Shown: positions 1 through 10,384, counted from the first letter of the stretch. The stretch: DNA of 30,775 nucleotides from Bog-756 sp036553725 (GCA_036553725.1 DATBOO010000180.1:1-30775), one strand, 5' to 3'. Notes: generated by a model from the letters alone, not told the origin. Numbers and translations are program-made.

Positions 1-206
1 CACGACCTCGACGAGCTGGGGATCCCCGCTGGAGGCCCGGTGCGGGTGCGCACGTCCTCCGCGTCGGCAGTGCTCAGGTCGGTCCCCGACCCGTCGCTGC
101 CCCGCAGGGTGGTGGCCGCCGACTTCAACGTCCCGCTGGACGAGGGGACGATCGCCGATCTCATCGACGTTGGCGGCCCCGTGGTCGAGTTGCGGATGGA
201 GTCGCC

Positions 207-210
<4 letters not shown>
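1..210 (+). CDS. nuoG: NADH-quinone oxidoreductase subunit G, C-terminal fragment (partial)
   Basis: The left edge cuts this gene; the first codon of the window is in frame and the stop is TGA at 208-210, so only the last 69 residues are present. NuoG is the large Fe-S subunit of the complex I peripheral arm. The fragment has the beta-rich look of a molybdopterin-oxidoreductase C-terminal domain (GGPVRVRTSSASAVLRSV, then RRVVAADFNVPLDEG). The residual sequence alone is not diagnostic. The call rests mainly on position: its stop overlaps the nuoH start by four bases (GTGA), as in standard nuoG-nuoH order. Confidence 0.8.
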
Positions 211-1543
<1,333 letters not shown>

Positions 1544-1544
<1 letters not shown>

Positions 1545-2461
1545 TGGCCGTTCCCGAGCCGCCGCGTCGGCGGCAGAACTTCCTGGGCGGGTTCAAGCTG
1601 ACCCTCGAGCACCTGGGCCGGCTCCCGGTGACCAGCCAGTACCCCGAGGAGAAGCGGCCGAAGCAGCCCCGCCAGCACGGCCGCCACGTCCTCAACCGCT
1701 ACGAGGACGGCATGGAGAAGTGCATCGGCTGCGAGCTGTGTGCCGGGGTGTGCCCGGCCGACTGCATCTATGTCCGGGGCCTCGACAACCCGCCCGACCA
1801 TCCGGTGTCGCCCGGCGAGCGGTACGGCTACGTCTACGAGATCAACTTCCTGCGGTGCATCCACTGCGACCTGTGTGTGGAGGCCTGCCCCACCGAAGCC
1901 ATCACCGAATCGAAGCTGATGGAATTCTCCTTCACCAACCGGAGTGACGCCATCTACACCAAAGAGGAGCTGCTGGTCGACGACGACGGGAAGCCCAGGC
2001 AACTTCCGTGGGAGGACTGGCGCGAGGGCGACGACCTCTACACCTCGGGATGGATGCGGGCCACTTCGCCGTCGGGCAGCGCCGAGTACGAGGGCCGGGT
2101 GCAGTGGTCGGGTGAGCTGGGATTCGGGGTGCGCTCGCCGGAGGGGGGCCAGAGTGCGCATCGCGACGACGCGGCGACGGGAAGCCGGCAGCTGCGTGAC
2201 ACGCTCGAGCGCCATCTGGTCCCAAGTGACCTGCCCGCCGCCCGCCGGGGCCCCCGCGGCGCCATCGGACGCTTGCGGGAAAAGGCCGAACGGTTCGCCC
2301 CCGGCGCGGGCCGGAAGCACCGCGCCAAGGCCGACAAAGACTACGCGGCAGCGGTGACGGCCGGCGACTCGGAGCGGGACGAAGCCGGGACCGGCGGGCC
2401 GGCCGGGCCCCCGCCGGCGGCCCCGGGCCCGGAGTCGACATCCGCGTCGGGCCCGACGTGA
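1544..2461 (+). CDS. nuoI: NADH-quinone oxidoreductase subunit I, with long C-terminal tail
   Basis: Peripheral-arm subunit carrying two 4Fe-4S clusters (N6a/N6b) that pass electrons toward N2 and quinone. Two ferredoxin motifs are intact: C60-IG-C63-EL-C66-AGV-C70 and C105-IH-C108-DL-C111-VEA-C115. The ATG at 1544 overlaps the nuoH stop by one base (TGATG), and the strong Shine-Dalgarno AAGGAGG at 1527-1533 supports it. At 305 residues the product is much longer than the usual 160-230. From about residue 200 the sequence is charged, then Ala/Pro/Gly-rich (GPPPAAPGPESTSASG) with no recognisable domain. The extension is continuous with the gene: there is no frameshift, and the next start overlaps the stop. 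Confidence 0.96.
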
Positions 2462-3114
2462 TGGCCGGGTTGCTCGGAACCCTCACCGCGGCCTCGACGG
2501 CCACCCACGCGTCATGGGTGGACGTGGGCACCTTCGCGGTGGCGGCGGCGATCGTGCTGGCCGGCGCGGTGGGGGTCGTGGTGGCCCGCAACCCGGTCCA
2601 CTCGGCGCTGATGCTGGTCATGACCCTGTTCGGCATCGCCGTGCTCTTCGTCCTCCAGCGGGCCGACTTCCTGGCCGCCGTGCAGGTGATCGTCTACGCC
2701 GGTGCCATCGTGGTGCTCTTCCTGTTCGTCATCATGTTCCTCGGGGTCGACCGTGAGGAGAACATCGCGGCCGAGCCCCTCCGCGGCCAGAGGCCGCTGG
2801 CCGTGGCGCTGACCGCGCTCGGCGCCACCGGGCTCCTGCTCCTCGGACAGGTCTCGGCCTGGACCACCGGCGCTCCCCATGTGGCCGGGCCGGACACCGG
2901 CCAGTCCAACGTGGCTCTGCTGGGCAAGTCGGTGTACACCACCTACCTCTTCCCCTTCGAGGCCACGGCCGCGCTGCTGGTCATCGCCGTCGTCGGCGCC
3001 GTGGTGCTGGCCCGCCGGCCGCCGGCGGCCGCCGAACCGGTGCGGACGGATGAATCCGCCACACCGGAGGACCGGGCAGACGCCCCCGGCCCGGCCGAGG
3101 GGGCGCGGCCATGA
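2458..3114 (+). CDS. nuoJ: NADH-quinone oxidoreductase subunit J
   Basis: Membrane-arm subunit of complex I with five predicted helices. Typical features are the segment NPVHSALMLVMTLFGIAVLF and the helix VIVYAGAIVVLFLFVIMFLG, which in characterised enzymes contains the pi-bulge helix coupling quinone chemistry to pumping. The start is either GTG 2458 (four-base overlap with the nuoI stop) or the next codon, ATG 2461; the difference is one residue and neither has a strong ribosome site, so translational coupling is likely. After the last helix (AVVGAVVLARRPP) there is a ~30-residue Ala/Pro/acidic tail. The stop overlaps the nuoK ATG by four bases. Confidence 0.95.
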   Translation: MMAGLLGTLTAASTATHASWVDVGTFAVAAAIVLAGAVGVVVARNPVHSALMLVMTLFGIAVLFVLQRADFLAAVQVIVYAGAIVVLFLFVIMFLGVDREENIAAEPLRGQRPLAVALTALGATGLLLLGQVSAWTTGAPHVAGPDTGQSNVALLGKSVYTTYLFPFEATAALLVIAVVGAVVLARRPPAAAEPVRTDESATPEDRADAPGPAEGARP

Positions 3115-3416
3115 CCGTCAATCCCGACTGGTACCTGGCGCTCGGCGTCGTCCTGTTCTCCATCGGCGCCCTCGGCGTGCTGGTCCGGCGCAACGTGCTG
3201 GTCATGTTGATGTGCGTCGAGCTGATGCTGAACGCCGCCAACCTGACGTTCGTCACCTTCGCCCGGATGCTGCACGACATCGGTGGCCAGGTGCTGGTGT
3301 TCTTCGTGTTGGTGGTGGCCGCGGCGGAAGTGGTGGTGGGACTGGGCATCGTCGTCGCCATCTTCCGGCGCCGGTCCACGGCCACGGCCGACGACCTCCA
3401 TGCGATGAAGGGCTGA
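3111..3416 (+). CDS. nuoK: NADH-quinone oxidoreductase subunit K
   Basis: Small membrane-arm subunit of complex I, related to MrpC/MnhC. At 101 residues with three helices it has the canonical length. The two intramembrane glutamates used for proton translocation are present, in MLMCVELMLNAANL (helix 2) and VVAAAEVVVGLGIVVAIFRR (helix 3). The ATG at 3111 forms an ATGA overlap with the nuoJ stop. An eight-base gap separates it from nuoL, the only non-overlapping junction in the visible operon. Confidence 0.97.
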   Translation: MTVNPDWYLALGVVLFSIGALGVLVRRNVLVMLMCVELMLNAANLTFVTFARMLHDIGGQVLVFFVLVVAAAEVVVGLGIVVAIFRRRSTATADDLHAMKG

Positions 3417-3424
3417 CCGGGCTG

Positions 3425-5353
3425 ATGCTCCACGTGACCTACCTGATCATCCTGCTGCCCCTGGTCGGCGTCGCCGTCCAGGTGGTCGCGGGCAAGCGGC
3501 TCGGAGACCCGGCAGCGGGGGCGGTCGCCACCTGCTTCGTCGGGGCCTCCTTCGTGGTGGCCGTCGGGGTCTACGTGGACCTGCTGGGCGTGGGCGGCCC
3601 GGTGCGGACCTTCACCCAGAGCCTGTGGACGTGGATCCCGGTCGGGGGCCTGCAGGTCCGCGCCAGCCTCCTCGTCGACCCGCTGTCCATGACCATGGTG
3701 CTGTTCGTCACCGGGGTCAGCACGCTCATCCATCTGTACTCCATCGGGTACATGAAGGGCGACCGGGACTATCCCAAGTTCTTCTTGTATATGAACCTCT
3801 TCGTCGCCTCGATGCTGATTCTGGTGCTGGGCAGCAACATGTTGGTCACCTTCGTCGGCTGGGAGGGGGTCGGGGCCTGCTCCTACTGGCTGATCGCGTT
3901 CTGGTTCACCCGCGAATCGGCCGCCAGCGCCGGCAAGAAGGCCTTCATCTTCAACCGGATCGGCGACGTCGGGTTCCTCGTGGCCATCTTCCTGACCTTC
4001 GACAAGGTGCACTCCCTCGAGTACTCCACCGTCTTCGCCCACATCGGTTCGATCGGATCGGCCAACATCACCGCCATCTGCCTGCTGCTGCTGGTGGGCG
4101 TGGTCGGCAAGTCGGCCCAGATCCCCCTGTTCCCGTGGCTGGCCGACGCCATGGAGGGCCCGACGCCGGTGTCGGCCCTCATCCACGCCGCCACCATGGT
4201 CACCGCCGGGGTGTACCTGCTCTGCCGGGTGAACCCGCTCCTCCACGCCTCGCCCGACGCCGCCCTCACCGTGGCCATTGTCGGAGCGGCCACCGCCTTC
4301 GTGGCGGCCACCATTGCCTGTGCCCAGAACGACATCAAGAAGGTGCTGGCCTATTCGACAGTGTCCCAGCTCGGCTACATGTTCCTGGCCATCGGCTGCG
4401 GCGCCTACACCGCGGCCATCTTCTTGATGGTGGTGCACGCCTTCTTCAAGGGGCTGCTCTTCCTCGGCGCCGGCTCGACCATCCACGGGCTCCACGACGA
4501 GCAGGACCTCAAGCGGATGGGCAACCTCCGCGCCTACATGCCCATCACCTTCATCACCTTCGCCGTCGGCTGGCTGGCCATCGCCGCAGTGCCCCCGCTG
4601 TCGGGCTTCTGGGCCAAGGGATCGGTGCTGGAGAACGCCTGGGCCGCCCATCCCGCCCTGTGGGCGGTGGGCATCGTGACCGCGGCCCTGACCGCGTACT
4701 ACATGAGCCGGCTGACTGGACTGGCCTTCTTCGGACAAGACCGCTGGCCCGACGAGGCGGCCACCCGCCCCACCACCGGCGTGCCCGTCGCCCACCACGC
4801 CGAGGGGCCGATCCCCGAGCCCCACGAGTCGGGCTGGATCATGACCGTGCCCCTGTTCATCCTGGCCTTCTTCGCCGCCGTGGGGGGACTGATGGCCACC
4901 TCCAACGTCCACTTCTCGCTGTCCAACTGGGTCGACCCGGTATTCGGGGGCAACCTCTACAACGACCACCTGAGCAGCGCGGCGATCTGGGCGCTCGGGA
5001 CCGTGGACGGGGTCATCGCCGTGGTCGCCGTGTTCATCGGCCTCCGGCTCTGGGCCACCCGGGCCGACCGCCCCGCCCTCGAGGCCGACTTCCTCGGCCG
5101 GTCCTGGTACATCGACGAGCTCTACGACACGGTCCTCGGCCGCCCGTCCGAACGCCTGGCCGCCTTCTGCGCCGACGTGATCGACCCCAAGGTGATCGAC
5201 GGCGCCGTCAACGGGGTGGCCACCGTGGTCCGCCGTTCCGCCTCACTGGTCCGGCGCACCCAGACCGGGTACGTCCGCAACTACGTGCTGGGCATCGTGC
5301 TCGGCACGGTGCTGGTCCTGGCCTTCGCCCTGACCCGGCTGTGGTGGTCCTGA
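3425..5353 (+). CDS. nuoL: NADH-quinone oxidoreductase subunit L
   Basis: Distal antiporter-like subunit of complex I, which extends a lateral helix along the membrane arm. The 642-residue product has the Mrp-antiporter core: E147 in GWEGVGACSYWLIAFWF, K229 in GKSAQIPLFPWLADAMEGP, then TPVSALIHAATMVTAGVYLL and KKVLAYSTVSQLGYM. The C-terminal part includes SWYIDELYDTVLGRP and a final anchor helix YVLGIVLGTVLVLAFAL. The reading frame is open far upstream, but ATG 3425 is chosen because it lies eight bases after the nuoK stop and directly precedes the first helix (LHVTYLIILLPLVG). The stop overlaps nuoM by one base. Confidence 0.97.
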   Translation: MLHVTYLIILLPLVGVAVQVVAGKRLGDPAAGAVATCFVGASFVVAVGVYVDLLGVGGPVRTFTQSLWTWIPVGGLQVRASLLVDPLSMTMVLFVTGVSTLIHLYSIGYMKGDRDYPKFFLYMNLFVASMLILVLGSNMLVTFVGWEGVGACSYWLIAFWFTRESAASAGKKAFIFNRIGDVGFLVAIFLTFDKVHSLEYSTVFAHIGSIGSANITAICLLLLVGVVGKSAQIPLFPWLADAMEGPTPVSALIHAATMVTAGVYLLCRVNPLLHASPDAALTVAIVGAATAFVAATIACAQNDIKKVLAYSTVSQLGYMFLAIGCGAYTAAIFLMVVHAFFKGLLFLGAGSTIHGLHDEQDLKRMGNLRAYMPITFITFAVGWLAIAAVPPLSGFWAKGSVLENAWAAHPALWAVGIVTAALTAYYMSRLTGLAFFGQDRWPDEAATRPTTGVPVAHHAEGPIPEPHESGWIMTVPLFILAFFAAVGGLMATSNVHFSLSNWVDPVFGGNLYNDHLSSAAIWALGTVDGVIAVVAVFIGLRLWATRADRPALEADFLGRSWYIDELYDTVLGRPSERLAAFCADVIDPKVIDGAVNGVATVVRRSASLVRRTQTGYVRNYVLGIVLGTVLVLAFALTRLWWS

Positions 5354-7005
5354 TGCCGGCGCCCGCCTTCCCGTTCCTCACCGTGTTGGTGCTGGTGCCG
5401 GCCGTGGGCGCCGCGGTGGTGGTCCTGGTGCCCCGTGAGGCCGTCAACCGGTGGTTCCACGAGATGGTCGGCGCCGCGGTGGCGCTGGCCACCCTGGTGG
5501 TGGCCGTCGTCATCGCCTTCCGGTTCAAGACGGGGGACGGCGGCTACCAGATGGTCTCCGATCATGTCTGGGCCAAGCAGTTGGGCATCCACTGGTCACT
5601 GGGCATCGACGGCATCTCGCTCTTCCTGGTGGTGATGACCGCCCTGTTGTTCCCACTGGCCGTGCTCGGGGCCAGGGCCCGGAGGGACCCGCGCTCCTTC
5701 GTGGCCTGGGTCCTCCTCCTCGAAGCGGCCTGTCTCGGAAGCTTCGTCTCCCTCGACCTCGTCCTCTTCTTCGTGTTCTTCGAGCTGACACTGGTGCCGG
5801 TCTACTTCCTCATCGGCACCTGGGGCTACGCCCGGCGCGGCTACGCCGCCATCAAGTTCTTCATCTACACCTTCGCGGGCTCGGCCTTCCTCCTGGTGGG
5901 CATCCTGGCGGTCGCCTTCATCCACCAGTCCCAGACCGGCGTGCTGACCTTCGAGCTCCCCGCACTGATGCGGACCCATCTGTCCGGGGTGGAGGGGGTC
6001 CTGCTCTTCATCGCCTTCACTGCCGCGTTCGCGGTGAAGGCCCCGGTCTTCCCCTTCCACACCTGGTCGCCTGATGCCTACGCCGAAGCACCGACCGCCG
6101 CATCGGTGCTGCTGGCCGCGGTGATGGCCAAGCTCGGGACCTACGGGATCATCCGCTTCGACCTGAACCTCTTCCCCCAGGCCACCCGTACCCTGGCTCC
6201 GGTGCTGTTGACCCTGGCGGTGGTGGGCATCATCTACGGTGCCCTGGTGGCCTGCGGCCAACGCGACCTGAAGCGCCTGCTGGCCTACTCCTCCCTGGCC
6301 CAGATCGGCTTCATCGTGCTCGGGACCTTCGCCCTCAACAGCCAGGGGCTGAGCGGCGGAGTGCTCCAGATGGTCAACCACGGGCTGATCATCGCCACCC
6401 TGTTCATCCTGGTCGGTTGGATCTACGAACGGCGGAGGACCTGGCAGGTGTCCGGCCTCAAGGGGCTGCAGTCGCCGGCTCCGGTGCTGGCCGGGGTGTT
6501 CACGGTGGCCATGATGGCCTCCATCGGCCTGCCGGGCCTCAACGGGTTCGTCGGCGAGTTCCTGGTCCTGATCGGGACCTTCGTGGCCCATCGGTGGTGG
6601 GCGGTGGCGGCCACCGCCGGGGTGATCGTGGCCGCCGTCTACCTGCTGTGGGCCTATCAGCAGGGTTTCCACGGGGAGCCGACTGAAGCCGACACCAAGA
6701 CCCGGGACCTGGGATGGAACGAGCGACTGGTCATCGCCCCGCTGGTCATCCTCATCGTGGCCCTGGGCGTCTTCCCCAAGCCGGTCCTCGACCGGATCAA
6801 CCCGTCGGTCAACCAACTGGTCGTCCATGTCGACCAGGTGACCCACACCCGGATCCCCGCCGGCCTCGATCCCGGCCCGGTGTCGGCGCCGGTCGCCCGC
6901 CACGCCCCTGGTGCTCCTGGGACCCCGGGTGCCACCCCGGCCGCCCCCATCCGGCCCGCCGGGCGGGCACCGGCTCGCACCGGTTCGACGGGGGGTGCCC
7001 CCTGA
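5353..7005 (+). CDS. nuoM: NADH-quinone oxidoreductase subunit M
   Basis: Antiporter-like proton-pumping subunit of complex I; 550 residues, about 14 helices. Key charges are visible: E144 in FFELTLVPVYFLIGTWG, K229 in AFAVKAPVFPFHTWSPDAY and K260 in MAKLGTYG, with the QRDLKRLLAYSSLAQIG segment following. The ATG at 5353 shares one base with the nuoL stop (TGATG), the same junction type as nuoH-nuoI and nuoM-nuoN; in-frame GTGs just upstream lie inside nuoL and are less likely. The last ~55 residues after VDQVTHTRIPAGLDPGP are Ala/Pro/Gly-rich and lie beyond the conserved fold. Confidence 0.97.
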   Translation: MPAPAFPFLTVLVLVPAVGAAVVVLVPREAVNRWFHEMVGAAVALATLVVAVVIAFRFKTGDGGYQMVSDHVWAKQLGIHWSLGIDGISLFLVVMTALLFPLAVLGARARRDPRSFVAWVLLLEAACLGSFVSLDLVLFFVFFELTLVPVYFLIGTWGYARRGYAAIKFFIYTFAGSAFLLVGILAVAFIHQSQTGVLTFELPALMRTHLSGVEGVLLFIAFTAAFAVKAPVFPFHTWSPDAYAEAPTAASVLLAAVMAKLGTYGIIRFDLNLFPQATRTLAPVLLTLAVVGIIYGALVACGQRDLKRLLAYSSLAQIGFIVLGTFALNSQGLSGGVLQMVNHGLIIATLFILVGWIYERRRTWQVSGLKGLQSPAPVLAGVFTVAMMASIGLPGLNGFVGEFLVLIGTFVAHRWWAVAATAGVIVAAVYLLWAYQQGFHGEPTEADTKTRDLGWNERLVIAPLVILIVALGVFPKPVLDRINPSVNQLVVHVDQVTHTRIPAGLDPGPVSAPVARHAPGAPGTPGATPAAPIRPAGRAPARTGSTGGAP

Positions 7006-8663
7006 TGCTCGCCCTCGTCGCCGCCGCGTCCCCGTCCATCCACGTCCCCCACGTCGATTATCTGAGCATCCTGCCCATGCTGATCATGATGGGCGGGGCG
7101 CTGGCCCTGATGGTGGTGTCCTCGTTGTTCCGCAGGATCCTGACCGTGGGCGCCGGGACGGCGGCGGCCTGCGCCGTGTCGGTGGCCGCGCTGGTGGCCG
7201 GCCTGTTCCAGTGGGACCAGGTCAGCACCCACGGCGCCCAGGTGACGGTGGCCGGTGCCATCGCCTTCGACGGATTCGACGTGTTCATCCAGATCACCGT
7301 GGCCATCGCCGTGCTGCTCAGCGCCCTCATCGGGGACGGCTACCTCCGGCGCGAGGGGGTGGAGGGACCGGAGTTCCACGTGCTGGCCATGCTGTCCGCG
7401 TCCGGGGCGATGATGATGGGGGCGGCCAATGACCTCATCGTGATCTTCCTCGGCCTGGAGATCCTGTCCATCTCCCTGTACGTGCTGGCCGCCTTCAACC
7501 ACAAGCGGGCCGAGTCGGGCGAGGCCGCCCTCAAGTACTTCGTGCTCGGGGCGTTCTCCTCGGCGGTGTTCGTCTACGGCATCGCCCTCACCTATGGGGC
7601 CACGGGCTCGAGCAACCTGCCCCAGATCGCCGACTATCTGTCACGGAACGTGATCGCCTCCAACGGCGTGCTGCTCGGTGGGCTGGCGCTGCTGCTGGTC
7701 GGGTTCGGCTTCAAAATCGCCGCCGTGCCCTTCCACATGTGGTCACCCGACGTCTACCAGGGCGCCCCCTCACCGGTGACCGGTTTCATGGCCGCAGTGG
7801 CCAAGGCCGGGGCGTTCGCCGCGCTGCTCCGGGTCTTCGTCTCCTCGTTCGGCACGGTGCGGACCGACTGGCAGCCGATCATCTGGGGGCTGGCCATCCT
7901 GAGCCTGCTGGTGGGGGCGGGCGTGGCCCTGGTCCAGCGGGACGTGAAGCGGATGCTGGCCTACTCGTCCATCAACCATGCCGGGTTCATCCTCCTCGGC
8001 GTGGAGGCGGCCACCACCCGGGGCGTGGAGGCGTCGCTCTACTACCTCTTCACCTACATGTTCTTGGTCATCGGCTCGTTCGGCGTCATCACCGTGATGG
8101 CCAGGGAGGGGGACACCGGTCATCAGATCTCGGACTACCGGGGGCTCGCCCGGCGGCAGCCGCTGCTGGCCATGGCCTTCGCCGTGCTCCTGCTCGGGCA
8201 GGCCGGCGTGCCCTTCACCACCGGGTTCTGGGCCAAGTTCGAAGTGGTGGGGGCGTCGGTGGCCACCCACGCCTATGTCTTGGCGGCCATTGCCATGTCG
8301 TCGGCGGCCATTGCCGCCTTCTTCTACCTGCGGGTGGTGGTCACCATGTTCTCGCCGGACGGCCTGGTCGGCGACCTGGTCGGCGACGGCGTCGGCTCAG
8401 CCGGCGTGGGGGCGGCGGACCCCGGCGACCCCGGCGATGCCGGACCCGGCCCCGCGGACCCGGGCGCCACCGACCCGGTGTCCAGTCTCCAGGTGCTCAC
8501 CGAGGCCCCCCCGTCCGAGTCGGTGACCGATCGGGGCTTGGTGCCTGTTCCCGCGCTCAGCCGGCTGGCCATCGGCCTGTCGGTGGCGTTCACCGTGGTG
8601 TTCGGGATCTTCCCCGGGCCGATCCTCGACTTCGCCCACCAGGCCACCCTGCTCTTCACCTGA
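7005..8663 (+). CDS. nuoN: NADH-quinone oxidoreductase subunit N
   Basis: Third antiporter-like subunit of complex I and the last nuo gene of the operon. The 552-residue product contains E152 in GLEILSISLYVLAAF, K237 in GFKIAAVPFHMWSPDVYQG, K267 in AAVAKAGAFAALLR, and QRDVKRMLAYSSINHAG. The ATG at 7005 overlaps the nuoM stop by one base, with a G-rich stretch (6990-6995) as a possible ribosome site. Between the last two helices lies an unusual ~65-residue Gly/Asp/Pro-rich insertion starting at VGDLVGDGVGSAGVGAADPG, so this loop is longer and less ordered than in well-studied homologues. Confidence 0.97.
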   Translation: MLALVAAASPSIHVPHVDYLSILPMLIMMGGALALMVVSSLFRRILTVGAGTAAACAVSVAALVAGLFQWDQVSTHGAQVTVAGAIAFDGFDVFIQITVAIAVLLSALIGDGYLRREGVEGPEFHVLAMLSASGAMMMGAANDLIVIFLGLEILSISLYVLAAFNHKRAESGEAALKYFVLGAFSSAVFVYGIALTYGATGSSNLPQIADYLSRNVIASNGVLLGGLALLLVGFGFKIAAVPFHMWSPDVYQGAPSPVTGFMAAVAKAGAFAALLRVFVSSFGTVRTDWQPIIWGLAILSLLVGAGVALVQRDVKRMLAYSSINHAGFILLGVEAATTRGVEASLYYLFTYMFLVIGSFGVITVMAREGDTGHQISDYRGLARRQPLLAMAFAVLLLGQAGVPFTTGFWAKFEVVGASVATHAYVLAAIAMSSAAIAAFFYLRVVVTMFSPDGLVGDLVGDGVGSAGVGAADPGDPGDAGPGPADPGATDPVSSLQVLTEAPPSESVTDRGLVPVPALSRLAIGLSVAFTVVFGIFPGPILDFAHQATLLFT

Positions 8664-8838
8664 GCTGCCCTGCTGATCACCTGGCCTGCGGCCTGAGTCG
8701 CCGGCCGACCCGGTGGACAGGGTTCACGCCGGCCTGGGGCCCGACGACTTCCCGGCGTCCGCGCCGCCGCCCACGTTCCCGGGTACTGTCGTCCGGAAGG
8801 GCGCCCGGCGCCCGCCGATGGCGAGGAGTGAGTCAGGG
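8664..8838 (+). promoter_or_regulatory. Intergenic region with candidate promoter for the LapA-domain gene
   Basis: The 175 bases after nuoN contain a candidate -10 box TACTGT at 8784-8789 without an evident -35. A compact inverted repeat follows (GGGCGC 8799-8804, GCGCCC 8808-8813), then a ribosome site GAGGAG at 8822-8827. No clear terminator with a T-tract follows nuoN, so read-through from the nuo operon is possible. The -10 resembles those at 17543 and 16914 in this window. Confidence 0.4.
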
Positions 8839-9129
8839 ATGGCCGAGGCCGTAGGACAACCCAGCCAGGGCTCCCCGGGCAAGGCTCCGGGGAAGAAGCG
8901 CGAGCCGCGTGAGATCGCCCGGATCGTGGTGGCGGTCGCCGGATTGATCCTGCTCGTCGCCTTCGTGCTCGACAACAGCCAGACCGTCAAGGTGGGGTTC
9001 GTGTTCTTCAGCGCCCAGCTCAGCCTGATCTGGGTCCTCCTGATCGCCGCCGTCCTCGGCGCCCTCGTCGATCGCCTGGTCATTCTCCTGGGCCAGCGTC
9101 GCCGGAGCCGGGCTGTCTCGAAGCGCTAG
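8839..9129 (+). CDS. LapA-domain (DUF1049-like) small membrane protein
   Basis: A 96-residue protein with a basic, Pro/Gly/Lys-rich N-terminus and two membrane helices (about 27-45 and 60-82), ending in a basic tail QRRRSRAVSKR. The core, in particular DNSQTVKVGFVFFSAQLSLI followed by WVLLIAAVLGALVDRL, matches the lipopolysaccharide-assembly LapA domain family, widespread in bacteria including those without LPS. In E. coli LapA helps control LPS synthesis; in actinobacteria its role is unknown. ATG 8839 is preferred over in-frame ATG 8818 because GAGGAG (8822-8827) lies 11 bases before it. Confidence 0.8.
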   Translation: MAEAVGQPSQGSPGKAPGKKREPREIARIVVAVAGLILLVAFVLDNSQTVKVGFVFFSAQLSLIWVLLIAAVLGALVDRLVILLGQRRRSRAVSKR

Positions 9130-9239
9130 GCCCCTGCGCCGGGCCGCCGGGCCGCCCGACCGCCGACCGCCCCGCCCGATCGCCGGCGCACCACCCGGAT
9201 GGGAACAAGGCCGCATCCGACCAGCGCGACCATCAGGGT

Positions 9240-9245
9240 TATCCT
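9240..9245 (+). promoter_or_regulatory. Candidate -10 box of a leaderless gene
   Basis: TATCCT ends eight bases before the ATG at 9253, so a transcript starting 7-8 bases downstream of the -10 would begin at or next to the start codon. Leaderless mRNAs are common in actinobacteria. No convincing -35 is seen 16-18 bases upstream. Confidence 0.4.
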
Positions 9246-9252
9246 GACCGCG

Positions 9253-10254
9253 ATGCCACTCCGGGCCGCGCGCCGCAGACCCTCGGATTCAGCCCGCGAC
9301 GGTCCCCGGGCCCGCTCCACGGAGGCCGTCAGCGTTTTGACCCCGGAAGGAGGTCCGGGGCCGGCGGACGGCGCGGCCGACGGTTCATCGGGCCGATCTC
9401 GGCGACGGACGGTGGCGATCCAGTTCGAGCGCCTGGTCGTCGCCATTCGGACCGGCGACGAAGCGATGGTCGAGAGCACCATCCGGACTCTGAGCGGGCG
9501 CAGCCGCTGGTTGGCGCCGTTGGCCATGGCGGTGGGGGCGTTCTCCATGCTCTTCCAAGGGGTGAAGCTGCTGTTCACCAATTGGCGCCTCACGCTGGTC
9601 CAGATCTTGCCGGCCATGTGGATCTGGGCGGCCATGGTCGACCTCAAGGCCCACGTGTTCCATGGCAGGGAGTTCCACATGATGCGCGGGCCGTTGTTGG
9701 TACCCGTCCTGCTGGTCATCGCCTCGATCACCGCCGCGGCCTTCTTCCTCAATGCAGTTTTCGCCTTCGCCATCTCAAAGCCGGGGGCACCGGAGATCCG
9801 CCCGGCGTTCGCCGAGGCGCGGGCCCACAGAGTGACGGTGCTGGGCTGGGGATTCGCCATCGGTTTGGCCCTGGGGTTCTCGACGGTGGTCGTCCAGCGG
9901 TGGGGGGTTCGCTGGTTCGGGTTTTCCCTGGGCATCGTGGTCGGCGTGATGATGGTCACCTATGTCCTGATCCCCGCCCGTCTCCTCGGAGTCAAGTCGA
10001 GCCGATCGCGTCGGGACAAGCTCACCGCCACGGCCATCGGCGGCGCGGTCGGCGCCGCCGTGTGCTCGCCGCCGTACTTACTCGGACGGGTCGCCATTCT
10101 GATGCTCGGTTCGCATACGTTCCGGGTCCTCGCCGTCGTCCTGCTGGCGGTGGCCGTCGTCCTGCAGACCGGTGCCACCAGCGCGGTCAAGGCCATCAAG
10201 TTGAGCGCCAAGCTGGCCGTCGGCCCGGCTCCGGACCGGAATGCCGCGGCCTGA
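9253..10254 (+). CDS. Unrecognised multi-pass membrane protein
   Basis: I do not recognise this family. The 333-residue product has a ~50-residue Arg/Gly/Ser-rich, probably disordered N-terminus, a charged amphipathic stretch (VAIQFERLVVAIRTGDEAMV), then about six or seven helices between residues 86 and 315 and a short Lys-bearing tail. A recognisable pattern is LLFTNWRLTLVQILPAMWIW near residue 106. ATG 9253 is chosen because the -10-like TATCCT at 9240-9245 would make it leaderless. GTG 9412 would give a protein without the disordered part but lacks a well-placed ribosome site. It may be a multi-helix actinobacterial membrane protein of unknown function; no enzyme motif is evident. Confidence 0.6.
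   Translation: MPLRAARRRPSDSARDGPRARSTEAVSVLTPEGGPGPADGAADGSSGRSRRRTVAIQFERLVVAIRTGDEAMVESTIRTLSGRSRWLAPLAMAVGAFSMLFQGVKLLFTNWRLTLVQILPAMWIWAAMVDLKAHVFHGREFHMMRGPLLVPVLLVIASITAAAFFLNAVFAFAISKPGAPEIRPAFAEARAHRVTVLGWGFAIGLALGFSTVVVQRWGVRWFGFSLGIVVGVMMVTYVLIPARLLGVKSSRSRRDKLTATAIGGAVGAAVCSPPYLLGRVAILMLGSHTFRVLAVVLLAVAVVLQTGATSAVKAIKLSAKLAVGPAPDRNAAA
9341..9360 (+). repeat. Perfect inverted repeat with AGGAGG loop
   Basis: CCCCGGA (9341-9347) and TCCGGGG (9354-9360) are perfect inverted arms around AGGAGG (9348-9353), a perfect anti-anti-SD sequence. It lies inside the coding region for the disordered N-terminus of the membrane protein, and no start codon follows at ribosome-site spacing. Confidence 0.5.
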
Positions 10255-10384
10255 CCGAACCTGAACTCTGAGCGGGTCCGGGGACGCCCGATGGCTGACG
10301 CCAGCCAGTGGACCGAGCTCCATCCTGCCCCTCGTCGGAGAAGTGGCTCGGGCAGCCCGGTGTCCGTAGTGGAATGATGGTTCC

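Noticed and set aside
2879..3424. Longer start for nuoL
   Set aside because: The in-frame extension overlaps nuoJ and nuoK and is Arg/Pro-rich; ATG 3425 follows the nuoK stop and precedes the first membrane helix.
2981..4969. Long open frame on the minus strand antisense to nuoJ-nuoL
   Set aside because: The translation is His/Gly/Glu-rich with no domains, and it lies opposite strongly conserved complex I genes. High GC content creates such antisense openings.
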